Assembly (NCBI GenBank): GCA_003963365.1
Contig: RXJG01000002.1
Span: 263,190-327,189, forward strand
Origin: Sphingobacteriales bacterium
Lineage (GTDB): Bacteria; Bacteroidota; Bacteroidia; Chitinophagales; Chitinophagaceae
Reading direction: 5' to 3'
Length of the DNA stretch: 64,000 bases
Positions 34,801-42,513 of the stretch are shown here, one piece after another (position 1 is the first letter of the stretch; every line of letters begins with the position of its first letter). The notes under the pieces were generated by a model. That model made no database searches, had not been told where the DNA came from, and was given only the letters and a program-made list of their open reading frames with translations. Position numbers and translations under genes: made by a program.

Positions 34801-35076
34801 CAAACCCAATCCGGGAGAAGCTACCGACCTAACTACTTCTACTCCGGGGGCACCATTCAAAGAAGTTTCAACAGGTAATATAACCTGTGCTTCAATTTCT
34901 TCTGGCGACATACCATTAGATTCAAGGAAAATAGTTACCCTCGGCCGGTTTAAATCAGGTAATACATCCACAGGCAGGTTTACTAAAGTAAAAACGCCAT
35001 ACACCATTAACAGAGCAGCCATTGCTACCACAAGTAAACGGTTCTTAAGAGAGAAGTGTATGAGTCTGTTCAGCAT
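31846..35076 (-). CDS. Heavy-metal RND efflux permease (CusA/CzcA family)
   Basis: This 1076-residue inner-membrane pump opens MLNRLIHFSLKNRLLVVAM and LPVDVLPDLNRPRVT. TM4 contains the acidic proton-relay motif GELVDDAIVDVENVFRRL (about 400-420). A His-rich cytoplasmic loop (KKHTHTFEEAEQDKPHG) lies between the halves, and the protein ends after TM12 without a TolC fusion. It probably pairs with the TolC (40291-41481) and adaptor (38624-40294) upstream in the same direction, although several accessory genes separate them. Product length is typical and no break is seen. Confidence 0.92.
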   Translation of the reverse strand: MLNRLIHFSLKNRLLVVAMAALLMVYGVFTLVNLPVDVLPDLNRPRVTIFLESNGMSPEEIEAQVILPVETSLNGAPGVEVVRSVASPGLGLVFVEFDWNTDIYRARQLTAEKIQTVQLPNKIVPVMGPISSVMGQFMMIAVSSDTTSPADLRTLSDFVIRRRLMSVKGIAQVIPIGGVRMQYQVLISPEKLRQYNLSVGDVDNALQLTNINTTGGFVNDNKGSEVLVRNLARANTLEDLANTVVANKNGAPVLLHQLAEVKFGGPIKRGDGSLNGRPAVILSIEKQPNANTVTLTSEIIKAIDDIKKSVPSDVKINTDVFQQKHFIENSLTNVEEALRDGFILVIIILFLFLLNFRTTIITLTAIPLSLIITAIVFKMFGISINTLTLGGLAIAIGELVDDAIVDVENVFRRLKENWTSPNPRPLMKVIYEASSEVRNSIVYATIIVVLVFLPLFYLQGIEGKIFAPLGIAYITSIIASLAVSLTVTPALCSYLLGKKRHLDHVNLAFWKGRKKHTHTFEEAEQDKPHGRTIEEEALYASSHDDSTFVKFLKRQDIKLLKIGLKHPKVVIGIAITMIVTSMSVIPFLGTEFLPPFNEGSFTINLSLPPGTSLEEANKTGSIAEKEILKVPGVQLTARRTGRAELDEHAEPPSNSEIEVALKADKIGNRDKILAQIRERLSILKGVTINIGQPISHRLDHLLSGVRAQIAIKIFGNDLADLRSNAAKLKDIISTVPGAVDVQVEKQVLVPQLSIRIDRAAVQRYGLQVGKVAEDIEIFYNGKVSTQVLDGQKTFDIVLRTSDSIRNNLDEVGNTQIATSDGALIPLKQIAQIEMESGVNSVYHENTLRRIVVSANVQGRDLGSTVKEMQQKVNEQLQLPQGYFLQWGGQFESQQSASKLITILSIFSIAGIFLVLYSHFKSSRIALQIMLNVPLALIGSVVAVLLTGGVFSIATMVGFITLTGIASRNGIMMISHYIHLVEYEGETFNDKMIIRGSLERLVPVLMTALVAALALIPLTLDATAPGKEILYPVATVILGGLISSTLLDMIVTPVVFKQFGKKALEQYIAEHKRKDIE

Positions 35077-35160
35077 TTCAAATAATTTAAATAGTATGTT
35101 TTCAGATACACATTATCTGAAGTAGTTCAAAATGATTGATTCAATATTAGAGTTACAATA

Positions 35161-35231
35161 AACAGGCGCCTGCTGCCTGAGAAAAATCCTCCATCACTGC
35201 TGAATGGAAAGAGGGCAGCAGGCTGCCTGTT
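35161..35231 (-). repeat. Long interrupted palindrome downstream of the CREST-like gene
   Basis: The left arm 35161-35177 (AACAGGCGCCTGCTGCC) is complementary to the right arm 35214-35231 apart from a small bulge. It lies 44 bases after the stop of the membrane protein gene 35276-36187 and upstream of the RND permease. A smaller inverted repeat (TTCAGATA/TATCTGAA, 35101-35121) lies between it and the permease start and could be an operator. The function is unknown; termination is possible but there is no T tract. Confidence 0.5.
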
Positions 35232-35275
35232 GTTCACCACCACACCTTAACCACTGCTTTATTCATATAAAATAA

Positions 35276-36187
35276 CTATTGTTCTAATTTTACAATTAAT
35301 GGTTCCCGACTTTTCTGCATACGCATATACAGGTAAAACCAGAATGCAGAGACCCCAATAAAAACATTCCAAAGACTATGCGGCTGAAAAAAACTTTTCG
35401 GGTTGCATGCAATTTTATTTTTATCAAACTCAAACCATACAGCCGCCATAACAACCGCAACGATGGAGTAAATAAGATAATTCGTCCCAGGCTTATGTTT
35501 CTCAACTATAACGGTAATAATAGCTGATGTTAAAAACAATAAAACGAGCAACATGGCTACAATCTGTTCCTTGCCCTTTGGCGTTAACAATGCCAGCCCG
35601 AGATTGGTACCGAAAAAAATCAATAAGAATCGGATTTCTGATTTTCGCCTTTCTGTATTTGACAATATTTTCTTTTTCATAAGCCACCGCTGATATGAAA
35701 AAAACATGACAGGAAACAACGAAAAAGAAAATACGGCTGAATAATCAAGCTTATGAGCTAATTCGATTAAAGAAGCATGATAAAAAGTGCTTGCAGCAAA
35801 AACGTACAGCAGCACAAAAGCGAAAAGAATTGAAAAGGTATAGCTTTTATTCAGGTGTCTTTCTGTGTTTGAACGTTTGCTTTTCCACGAATCCCTCAAA
35901 ATGATGATAGCAGTAAGCAGATAAATTATGTTACTAAAACTATTAACTGGCTGACGGACCGGGCTGTTTATATGTACCTGTTCACAAAAGGATGCTGGTA
36001 CCTTTTTATCCATGATATAATTATTCCACAAACCCTGTAAAACCGGGTTTTGATTAAGCCACCAGATTAGCAAACCAAAAAATAGCATCACGAAAAACAG
36101 CATCACAATTGTTTTCCGTCCTGCGATTATATCAGGTATCAGCGTCAGTTTGACTTTGAAATCATATTTTTGAGCAGGCTCCAACAT
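35276..36187 (-). CDS. Multi-pass membrane protein, ceramidase/CREST-like
   Basis: This 303-residue protein has about eight hydrophobic segments. The motif VPASFCEQV with PVNSFSNIIYLLTAI, then AASTFYHAS with LDYSAVFSFS, and finally PKSFFQPHSLWNV fit the spacing of conserved residues in the CREST superfamily (alkaline ceramidases and relatives), where Ser, Asp and three His form a metal-dependent hydrolase site. If so it acts on an amide or lipid in the membrane, which is plausible because many Bacteroidota make sphingolipids. The fit is by eye and partial. It sits between two efflux genes, so an effect on the envelope under metal stress is possible. Confidence 0.55.
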   Translation of the reverse strand: MLEPAQKYDFKVKLTLIPDIIAGRKTIVMLFFVMLFFGLLIWWLNQNPVLQGLWNNYIMDKKVPASFCEQVHINSPVRQPVNSFSNIIYLLTAIIILRDSWKSKRSNTERHLNKSYTFSILFAFVLLYVFAASTFYHASLIELAHKLDYSAVFSFSLFPVMFFSYQRWLMKKKILSNTERRKSEIRFLLIFFGTNLGLALLTPKGKEQIVAMLLVLLFLTSAIITVIVEKHKPGTNYLIYSIVAVVMAAVWFEFDKNKIACNPKSFFQPHSLWNVFIGVSAFWFYLYMRMQKSREPLIVKLEQ

Positions 36188-36240
36188 CTGGTCTAATAAA
36201 TAATTTTTTAGCGGTACTAATAAAAACAGTGCAATTGATT

Positions 36241-36273
36241 ATATCATGGCAGGTGGATAGCCTGCCATGATAT
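36241..36273. terminator. Perfect 13-bp hairpin, probable bidirectional 3' end signal
   Basis: The arms 36241-36253 (ATATCATGGCAGG) and 36261-36273 are perfectly complementary with a 7-base loop. It starts 8 bases after the stop of the His-rich gene on the minus strand. On the plus strand it is followed by TTTT. It probably ends or processes the upstream accessory transcript. Confidence 0.6.
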
Positions 36274-36281
36274 TTTACGGA

Positions 36282-36710
36282 TTAATGATGATGGTCGTGG
36301 CCATCTGCTGCAGGCTTGGGCTTTTCAGTCAGGTCAAAAGATGCAGATGCAGTTTTACCCCCGCTTGTAAAGGTTACAATTGCTTTGTTGTACTTTTTAG
36401 CTTTGTCCAATGTGTACATAAAGCCTTCATTACCGTTTGGAATCAGCGTTATGTTTGAAGTTTGTCCGTCGGCCGTTTGAATAACCGCAGTTCCGGTTAC
36501 ACCTGTATTCTTCATCACTTTTTCTTTGCCGTCCAGTAAATAGGCCATCACCATACCATCTTTTACACTTACTTCAATATGAAAATCACCGGCAGATTTA
36601 ACTGTTCCTCCATGTGGAGAACCGTGTTTATGGTCGCCATTACCATGTTGCGCAAATGTTGCGAATGATGCTATCAGCATCATCGCCATCAGAATTGTTA
36701 TCTTTTTCAT
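36282..36710 (-). CDS. Exported His-rich small protein
   Basis: This 142-residue protein has a signal (ILMAMMLIASFATFAQ), a mature N-terminus HGNGDHKHGSPHGG, a compact beta-rich middle (FHIEVSVKDGMVMAYLLDG) and a His-rich end (ADGHDHHH). His clusters at both ends point to binding of Cu, Zn or Ni in the periplasm. It follows the HMBD protein gene by 36 bases. The beta part resembles small proteins found with RND metal pumps in Bacteroidota; no function is known. Confidence 0.7.
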   Translation of the reverse strand: MKKITILMAMMLIASFATFAQHGNGDHKHGSPHGGTVKSAGDFHIEVSVKDGMVMAYLLDGKEKVMKNTGVTGTAVIQTADGQTSNITLIPNGNEGFMYTLDKAKKYNKAIVTFTSGGKTASASFDLTEKPKPAADGHDHHH

Positions 36711-36746
36711 TGTTTTAAATTTTATTGTTAGAAAATAAATTGATTA

Positions 36747-37748
36747 CTAATGTGCATGGTCGGTATGTTCGTCCTTCTTCATATCCATGCTTTTCATATT
36801 ATCAGCATTGCCTTCTGCTACATTCATTACAAAGTCGCTGGTGTAAACTTTTCCTTTACTCTGGAATTGTATCCACCCACGGTACACACCGGGCTTTTCA
36901 AAAGTGGTATGCAAATCAAACTTCCCGCCTTCTACACTTGGATGCACATGCAAATATTTTTTATCGTCAAAGCTTACAACTACCATGTGGGCTTTAGCGC
37001 CGAGGTAATCTTCCAAAGTATTTACGTCTACTTCTTTGCCATTAAGCATCATTACTCCGTTAATATGCATAGCCATATTGGTTAAAAACTTGCCACCTTC
37101 AGGTGTAAGGGAAACAGAAAAGCCATCACCCGCAACGCCAATCAGTTTATCTGCACCATATTTTTTTGCTGCCGGCGCAGTTCCTTCTACAGTTACATTC
37201 AGATTGTCAACTGTATGATTACCGCCGCTTGGCTTATAATCAGCAAACAAAGTGTACTTGCCTGGTGCAGGGAATTTTTCTTTTACTGTATAAGAGCCAT
37301 CAGCATTTAGCTCAGGATGAATATGGTCAAACCAGCTAAGGTCATCGTTCACAACTATCAGGTGAATTTTCTTTGTGTGTTCTACATCCAAAGGAACTTG
37401 TTCGTTTGGATTATCTTTCATTTTGGGTGTTAGCGACAAAGTAATTTCCTCGTTTGGTTTTGCAGTTGCCGGAGTGGTGTTGAATTGCATGGATACATTC
37501 GTTGCGGCAGTTGCATTATCATTATGTTCCAGTTTCATTCCACATTTAGAACAGGTGTCTCCCTCTTTGCCTGTTATTTCAGGATGCATAGGACAGGCAA
37601 AAGTATGTTCACCATTGTGGGCAGCTCCAGTATGTGTTGAATCAGCATTTTCCTTTTTAGAATTTGTTCCACTGTTATTGCAGGCGGTAAAAAAAGCAAT
37701 TGTACCAATAGCCAGAATTGGCAGGGCAGTTTTAAATACTTGTTTCAT
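36747..37748 (-). CDS. Lipoprotein with one heavy-metal-binding module
   Basis: This 333-residue lipoprotein (ILAIGTIAFFTACNNSG) has a metal-binding module early in the mature part (FACPMHPEITGKEGDTCSKC, then GMKLE), followed by two beta-rich domains resembling FixH/YtkA or immunoglobulin-like folds (LVVNDDLSWFDHIHPELNAD; YLHVHPSVEGGKFDLHT). The HIHP and HVHP motifs repeat the same pattern, suggesting internal duplication with conserved His. It ends DEHTDHAH. It probably binds copper in the periplasm and may deliver it to the RND pump. It is 32 bases after the HMA-protein gene. Confidence 0.8.
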   Translation of the reverse strand: MKQVFKTALPILAIGTIAFFTACNNSGTNSKKENADSTHTGAAHNGEHTFACPMHPEITGKEGDTCSKCGMKLEHNDNATAATNVSMQFNTTPATAKPNEEITLSLTPKMKDNPNEQVPLDVEHTKKIHLIVVNDDLSWFDHIHPELNADGSYTVKEKFPAPGKYTLFADYKPSGGNHTVDNLNVTVEGTAPAAKKYGADKLIGVAGDGFSVSLTPEGGKFLTNMAMHINGVMMLNGKEVDVNTLEDYLGAKAHMVVVSFDDKKYLHVHPSVEGGKFDLHTTFEKPGVYRGWIQFQSKGKVYTSDFVMNVAEGNADNMKSMDMKKDEHTDHAH

Positions 37749-37780
37749 CGTTATTAATTTGATTTTTTTAAAGTGACTAA

Positions 37781-38134
37781 TTAATTACTATCCTCTTTCT
37801 TTTTTCTCTCATAGTGGCAGCAGCCGGGAAGTTTTTCATAAGCCTGGTCATCCCCGGTGAATTTTTCTGTATCATATCCGGCTGCGGCAATAGACTTTTG
37901 TACTTTCTCACTACTAATTACAGCCGGGTTATATACCAGCGTAAATATTTTTGTTTCCCTGTTCCATTCGGCTTTTTCTACTCCATCCACTTTGGCTGCC
38001 TTTTCAATAGTGCGTTTGCACATACCGCAATTGCCCCAAACTTTGAATGTGTCGGTTTTAGAATCCTGTGCTTTTGTTGTTGTAAATGCAATTGATGCCA
38101 GAAGCAAAAGCGTCATTGATTTTAATTGTTTCAT
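37781..38134 (-). CDS. Exported HMA-domain protein (copper chaperone-like)
   Basis: This 117-residue protein has a signal (MTLLLLASIAFTTTKAQ) and a ferredoxin-like HMA domain with CGMC at 36-39 (KVWGNCGMCKRTIEKAA) and a second Cys pair in PGCCHYERK. HMA domains of this kind bind Cu(I) or Zn(II) through CxxC. The protein is secreted, unlike cytosolic CopZ, so it would act as a periplasmic chaperone feeding the pump system. It lies between the NTF2-like and the HMBD lipoprotein genes. Confidence 0.85.
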   Translation of the reverse strand: MKQLKSMTLLLLASIAFTTTKAQDSKTDTFKVWGNCGMCKRTIEKAAKVDGVEKAEWNRETKIFTLVYNPAVISSEKVQKSIAAAGYDTEKFTGDDQAYEKLPGCCHYERKKKEDSN

Positions 38135-38158
38135 TTTTTTACTTTTATGAGTATAGAT

Positions 38159-38608
38159 TTATTTTGCTTTCCTGAATGAAGAATGGGTTTGCACAATCTT
38201 CCAGCTATCTTTAATTTTTCTTAATACTGAAGTAGCCACTCCCTGGCTTTTTATTTCTTTGCCATCTTTAAAAAGAATAATTGTGTAGATATATGTTTCA
38301 GTAGAAAAAGCATATTCACCAGTAACTGTTACATCCACCTTGTAATTACTAAAAGAGAATGATTTGAACTCTTTCAGTTCAGGTCCTAAGTGGTGCTCCA
38401 GATAATGACCGATTGTGCCCTCATCGCTTGCCTGCTCAAATATTTTTGAGTCTTTTACAAAAAGATTGATTACACCGGTAGTGTCGAGTTTCTCAATTGC
38501 TTGTTTATAATTGTTTAGCACTGACTTTACGGCTTCTTTATCTCCGTTTTGTGCAAAGGCTGCCGTACCTGTTGCCAGCAGCAGAAACATCATTAAGAGC
38601 TTTCTCAT
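38159..38608 (-). CDS. Exported NTF2/DUF4440-like protein (paralogue)
   Basis: This 149-residue protein has a signal (LLMMFLLLATGTAAFAQ) and the same cone-fold pattern as the protein at 28653-29180: VLNNYKQAIEKLDTTGVINLF, GHYLEHHLGPELKEFKSFS and GEYAFSTETYIYTIILF. The His pair in EHHL is kept in both, hinting at a shared ligand or metal role. It lies 15 bases downstream of the RND adaptor gene. Confidence 0.8.
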   Translation of the reverse strand: MRKLLMMFLLLATGTAAFAQNGDKEAVKSVLNNYKQAIEKLDTTGVINLFVKDSKIFEQASDEGTIGHYLEHHLGPELKEFKSFSFSNYKVDVTVTGEYAFSTETYIYTIILFKDGKEIKSQGVATSVLRKIKDSWKIVQTHSSFRKAK

Positions 38609-38623
38609 GTTTGTTTGTTTTAA

Positions 38624-40294
38624 TTATTGATTTAAATACATCATTTTCATCTGGTACACATTGGCAGAAACGATGCGTTCACCATCTTCAGCGCCTTTAC
38701 TGATAACGGTAAACTTATCATTGCTCTGTCCTTTTACAATAAAGCTGATGCTGTATTGCTCGGCCTTATCTTTTACAAAAACTGCAGGTTTGCCATTTAC
38801 ATCTGTGATAGCTTCATTGGGCAATACTACCTGCCGGATGATATTGTTTCCCGTCATCCTTACATTTACATTTTCACCGATTTTGAACTGGCCTTTGGGA
38901 TTAATGATTTCAAATACTACTTTTTGTGATTGATTTCCGCTGTTAACAGATTGAGCACTGCTAATCATTTTCAATTTATAAACCAGCGTATCCGTATTTG
39001 AGATAGTGCTAAACCCGGTGGCGGATTTCAATTTCCCGGCGTCTGTTGCAAATACCTGAGCCTCTACAAACACCTGGTCAAGATTGGTTATTTCAAACAG
39101 GGTTTCGCCGCTATTTACCACTGCTCCGATAGCATAGTTAAAAGTGCTGACAACGCCACTAACAGGTGATGTAAGAGTTATAGCTTTTGTACTGCCTGTA
39201 TTCCTTCCAGTATTAGCATCAAAGAGTGCTTTATTTTTCTTAGCACTTTCATACCTGGCTTTTGCTTCAGTAATATCTCTTTTTGCCGCAATGTCTTCTA
39301 TAGCCAGTAACCTTTCATATTGTGCTTTGGCCGCTTCATACTCTGCATTTACACTGTTGCTTTGAGAAATGATACTGATTTGCGTTCCGGCATCTACCTG
39401 TTGTTCTACAACAGCTACTACTTGTCCTTTACCAACCCTTTGACCGGGGGCTACTCTCAGGGAAACAATTTTGCCGGCCTGTGGTGATTGTATAACAGCC
39501 CGGCCTTGCGGGGCGGCAGTTACAGTACCCAATAAAATGGATGATTCATTAAAATCACCTGTTCCAATTTTTTGTGTTTGAATATTAAACAGGAACTGTG
39601 TTTCTTTTTCAACAATGAATGTTGTTGACCCACCGCCGCCTTTTGCAGCACCGGCGTCATCATGCCCATCGTGTGCAGAGGCAGTATTATAGGTAGCGGT
39701 TGGTAAAAGGCAGAAAAGAATGATGGCTCCTGTTATCATTTTCCTGCTGCGGCTTTTGTTTACAAAAAACATAACGAGTAAGCCTATGAGCAGACCTGTT
39801 AATCCAAAAAACCAATTACTGCTGTACCAATGAGCATGAGGACTGCTCTCAGTTGTTGTTTTGGCCAACTCTTTTCCTGCTTCAATATTATTTAACTGAA
39901 TCAAATCAATACCTGCATAGCTATTGATATTGACTACGAGATTATATGCTTTCTTTTCAGGAAATGTGGTTTTCAATTCAAATAAACCTTTGTCAATTCT
40001 TACTGCAGTAATCTTTATATTGGGATTACCGGCTACCGTTATTTCCAGCTTAGCACTGTCAACAGGTTTATTTGTGTTGTATTCACTTAAGTAAAGGCGA
40101 AGTGATGTTTCTTTGCCCGGTACTATCGGGCTGTACTTTAGCAGTACTTCATAAATTTCTGAGTTAGCCTCAGACGAGAAGTAACTTGCAGGCGTTACAC
40201 TTGTTTTTTTTGCATCTTCGTGGTCATCGCCGCCGTGTGCAAATCCCATTACCGGTAATAGCCCTAATAAAAATTGGATGATTAATCGTTTCAT
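38624..40294 (-). CDS. RND efflux adaptor with N-terminal extracytoplasmic domain and TM helix
   Basis: This 556-residue protein is longer than a usual adaptor. Residues 1-20 form a signal, then comes HGGDDHED and a beta-domain similar to FixH/YtkA modules (KYSPIVPGKETSLRLYLSEY), then a transmembrane helix at about 155-175 (WFFGLTGLLIGLLVMFFV), and a second signal-like segment. The adaptor proper begins about residue 230: barrel-sandwich halves (IQSPQAGKIVSLRVAPGQRV; LTSPVSGVVSTFNYAIGAV) around a helical hairpin. It appears to be a fusion of a metal-sensing or binding domain and an adaptor. Its ATG overlaps the TolC stop (ATGA). Confidence 0.85.
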   Translation of the reverse strand: MKRLIIQFLLGLLPVMGFAHGGDDHEDAKKTSVTPASYFSSEANSEIYEVLLKYSPIVPGKETSLRLYLSEYNTNKPVDSAKLEITVAGNPNIKITAVRIDKGLFELKTTFPEKKAYNLVVNINSYAGIDLIQLNNIEAGKELAKTTTESSPHAHWYSSNWFFGLTGLLIGLLVMFFVNKSRSRKMITGAIILFCLLPTATYNTASAHDGHDDAGAAKGGGGSTTFIVEKETQFLFNIQTQKIGTGDFNESSILLGTVTAAPQGRAVIQSPQAGKIVSLRVAPGQRVGKGQVVAVVEQQVDAGTQISIISQSNSVNAEYEAAKAQYERLLAIEDIAAKRDITEAKARYESAKKNKALFDANTGRNTGSTKAITLTSPVSGVVSTFNYAIGAVVNSGETLFEITNLDQVFVEAQVFATDAGKLKSATGFSTISNTDTLVYKLKMISSAQSVNSGNQSQKVVFEIINPKGQFKIGENVNVRMTGNNIIRQVVLPNEAITDVNGKPAVFVKDKAEQYSISFIVKGQSNDKFTVISKGAEDGERIVSANVYQMKMMYLNQ

Positions 40295-41481
40295 AACTGG
40301 CCCATTAAATATTTGTGATTGATAACACTGAGATTATAATTTCTTACAGCTTCCAGATATTTCTGGTAAACGGTATATGCGTCATTGCTGTTTCTTAGCA
40401 AGCTTATATAGTCAATTTCACCACTTACAAAAAAACGTTGAGAGGTAGTAATAACTTCCTGTGCCTTCTTTAAACCGGTTTGCTGGTAGTAGTTAACTGA
40501 TTGCCAGCTAGCTTGCATTTCGCTGTTAGCATTTATAACCTGGGCTGATAATTCCTGCTGTAGTCCCTGTTGTTTGTTTTGAATTACCTGTTGCTCTGTT
40601 TTGGCAGCAGTGATATTGCTTTTATACTGGCCAAACCATAATGGAATGGTTACACCAAGCCTAAAGCGATTGAACCATTTGGAATTTCTTTCGCCCTGGT
40701 TAAAGTAGCCAAAAGCCAAGCCGGGCAAGGCCCTGCTTTTTTGCAATGCAATATTTTGTCTGGCAACATTCTCCTGTTGCTGTAATAACTGCACGGAGGG
40801 ATTTGAAAGCAACGCTGTGGAATCAGATGCAATGGGAAGCTGTGCCTGAGTAAGTGCAACAGTCAGGGGTTCTACCGAAATTGAGTCTTTGATACCGGTG
40901 AACCATTGCAGCTGTGCTTTTAAAGATGCGGCTCTTGTAAGCGACTGCTGGTATTGATTATGAATTTCGCCATACTGTGTTTCCGCAAATGTTTGTTGCA
41001 GGTAATCAATTTGTCCGGCTTTAAACTGGCGGATGGCTGACAGCTTTATCTTTTCATACAATGTGTCCTGGATATACAATTGCCTGGTAAGCGAATCAGC
41101 ATACTGTATTTCTAAATACAAAATCTTAACCCTGTATTTTAATTCTGCCTCTGTTAACTGCTTCTCTTTTTGTGCCACACCAATTTGCTGTTTTTGCAAA
41201 CGATATTGATTGCTGTACACCGTTGGAAATTCAAAAGATTGGGTGATACTGCCTGTATAAAACTTGCCTGTTGGACTTTCCCAAAAAAAATCAGGATTAG
41301 GCAGGTTAATAGCTGATTTCAGTAACTGCTGCTGCTGTTTTACTTGTAGTGATGCAGCCTGGATATTCTTATTATTAGCTAATGCTTTGCTAACGGCTTC
41401 GCTTTCCGTAAGCATTTGCTGCGCTGCTGCTGGTAAACCGATAATTCCTGTAAGAAAAACTATGATATTATATCTAAACAT
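40291..41481 (-). CDS. TolC family outer-membrane efflux protein
   Basis: This 396-residue protein has a signal (IIVFLTGIIGLPAAAQQ) and the two OEP repeats: LPNPDFFWESPTG with FEFPTVYSNQYRLQKQQIG, and later RLGVTIPLWFGQYKSNITAAK. The long helical stretches are Gln/Glu-rich. This is the outer-membrane channel of the pump whose adaptor overlaps it by four bases. The closest permease in the same direction is at 31846-35076. A structured leader (41487-41576) ends 5 bases before the ATG, which may control the whole unit. Confidence 0.9.
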   Translation of the reverse strand: MFRYNIIVFLTGIIGLPAAAQQMLTESEAVSKALANNKNIQAASLQVKQQQQLLKSAINLPNPDFFWESPTGKFYTGSITQSFEFPTVYSNQYRLQKQQIGVAQKEKQLTEAELKYRVKILYLEIQYADSLTRQLYIQDTLYEKIKLSAIRQFKAGQIDYLQQTFAETQYGEIHNQYQQSLTRAASLKAQLQWFTGIKDSISVEPLTVALTQAQLPIASDSTALLSNPSVQLLQQQENVARQNIALQKSRALPGLAFGYFNQGERNSKWFNRFRLGVTIPLWFGQYKSNITAAKTEQQVIQNKQQGLQQELSAQVINANSEMQASWQSVNYYQQTGLKKAQEVITTSQRFFVSGEIDYISLLRNSNDAYTVYQKYLEAVRNYNLSVINHKYLMGQL

Positions 41482-41486
41482 AAAAA

Positions 41487-41576
41487 TTGATTACGGTAAA
41501 ACAAATAGCTCCAAATTGCCAGAGGCAAAATGAAGTTGGATGAAGTCAAAAACTTCACCTGTTTTACAGTAATCAA
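41487..41576 (-). promoter_or_regulatory. Three-way-junction-like structure in the leader of the TolC-adaptor operon
   Basis: The two ends pair in a 16-bp stem with one mismatch (41487-41502 with 41561-41576; minus-strand arms TTGATTACTGTAAAAC and GTTTTACCGTAATCAA). Inside are two more hairpins: 41541-41546 with 41552-41557 (TGAAGT/ACTTCA, 5-base loop), and 41516-41520 with 41524-41528 (TTGCC/GGCAA, 3-base loop). The structure ends 5 bases before the TolC ATG at 41481 and includes the stop codon of the upstream His-rich gene. It may be a cis-regulatory RNA, a 3'-end palindrome or an operator. No known riboswitch consensus is recognised. Confidence 0.5.
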
Positions 41577-42100
41577 ATCTGGAAACGCTGAATCGCTATG
41601 CGAATATCAGGCGGTGGGGGGTAATAAAAACGGGCTGTGTATTTGGGAAGAAAATCCTTAATTCCATTGGACAAATCAATATCTAAAAAAGCACTCAGTA
41701 CTGCGATAAACACAGGTGCATTTATACTACTGACATTTACAGTAACATTTTTATCTAACTTCTGAAACTTCTGCACTTCATTGCTGCAGCATCCACCAGC
41801 GCCTTTGGTAAAAGAGATACTTTTATCAGCAGGAACTTGTTTTGTAGTTTCTGTTTCATGCTGATGTTTAGAACTATTCTGATGGCCATGCTTAGTTACT
41901 TCTGATGCTTCTTCGTCATGAATATGCTTTTTACCATCAGAATGTATATGAACTTCTACTGCCTCTTCAATTTCGTTATGATGTGATGTGTTAAATCCCA
42001 TATCCACGCCTAAAGCACAGGCAAAACTTACTGCTGTATTTGATGCAAATACAATCAGCAGAAATAATGCTTTTAGTCGTATGGATATATTCCGTGTCAT
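41573..42100 (-). CDS. His-rich exported or membrane protein, possibly HYC_CC_PP-like
   Basis: This 175-residue protein has a signal (LFLLIVFASNTAVSFACAL), a strongly His- and acid-rich segment (EVHIHSDGKKHIHDEEASEV, HGHQNSSKHQHETETTK), a CC pair in GAGGCCSNEV and a terminal YYPPPPDIRIAIQRF. The CC..PPP order resembles the HYC_CC_PP family found elsewhere in this window (57208-57597 and 58934-59356). It is first in the minus-strand efflux unit, 90 bases before tolC. The His-rich stretch probably binds Zn, Ni or Cu. Function unproven. Confidence 0.65.
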   Translation of the reverse strand: MTRNISIRLKALFLLIVFASNTAVSFACALGVDMGFNTSHHNEIEEAVEVHIHSDGKKHIHDEEASEVTKHGHQNSSKHQHETETTKQVPADKSISFTKGAGGCCSNEVQKFQKLDKNVTVNVSSINAPVFIAVLSAFLDIDLSNGIKDFLPKYTARFYYPPPPDIRIAIQRFQI

Positions 42101-42513
42101 CTAATATTTGTAAAAGTAGGGCTATTTTATTGAAAAATAATTCCTTGCAGTGACAAAGATATGTAAGAACTGCTCAGACTATTTGTAAAATTATTGACAA
42201 TGTTTATAGAATTTTGTGGTTTTAATTAAAAGCGTAATGTGTTTTTATATCTGAAAATGTATGAGTTATACCTAAATGGCCAGTTTCTCATCTGATTTCA
42301 TAACATCTCTGCCTGGTTAAGCAGGATAGACATCAGCAATTCGTTTAACGAATAACATCCGCAATTCTATGGTACAACCAAAACTCCAAATAAGTTGCCT
42401 GCGCATACCATATTTTCAAAGACCCCGGTTTTCCGCATTGCATAACTCTATTTCCACATTGCATAAATAATACTTCGTAATGTGTTAGCACCTTTGCCGT
42501 CAAAATCACACTT
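42101..42513. promoter_or_regulatory. Divergent control region between efflux genes and TonB receptor
   Basis: This 413-base region separates two divergent units. On the minus strand TATCTTTG (42154-42161) is an exact TAnnTTTG match about 54 bases before the His-rich gene. On the plus side CACCTTTG (42489-42496) is one base off the consensus, 17 bases before the receptor ATG. Upstream of it is a perfect direct repeat CATTGCATAA at 42436-42445 and 42457-42466 (spacing 21 bp, two helical turns), and further up a perfect palindrome ATTCGTT-T-AACGAAT at 42339-42353. These are likely regulator-binding sites. No regulator gene is adjacent. No credible ORF is present. Confidence 0.5.
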
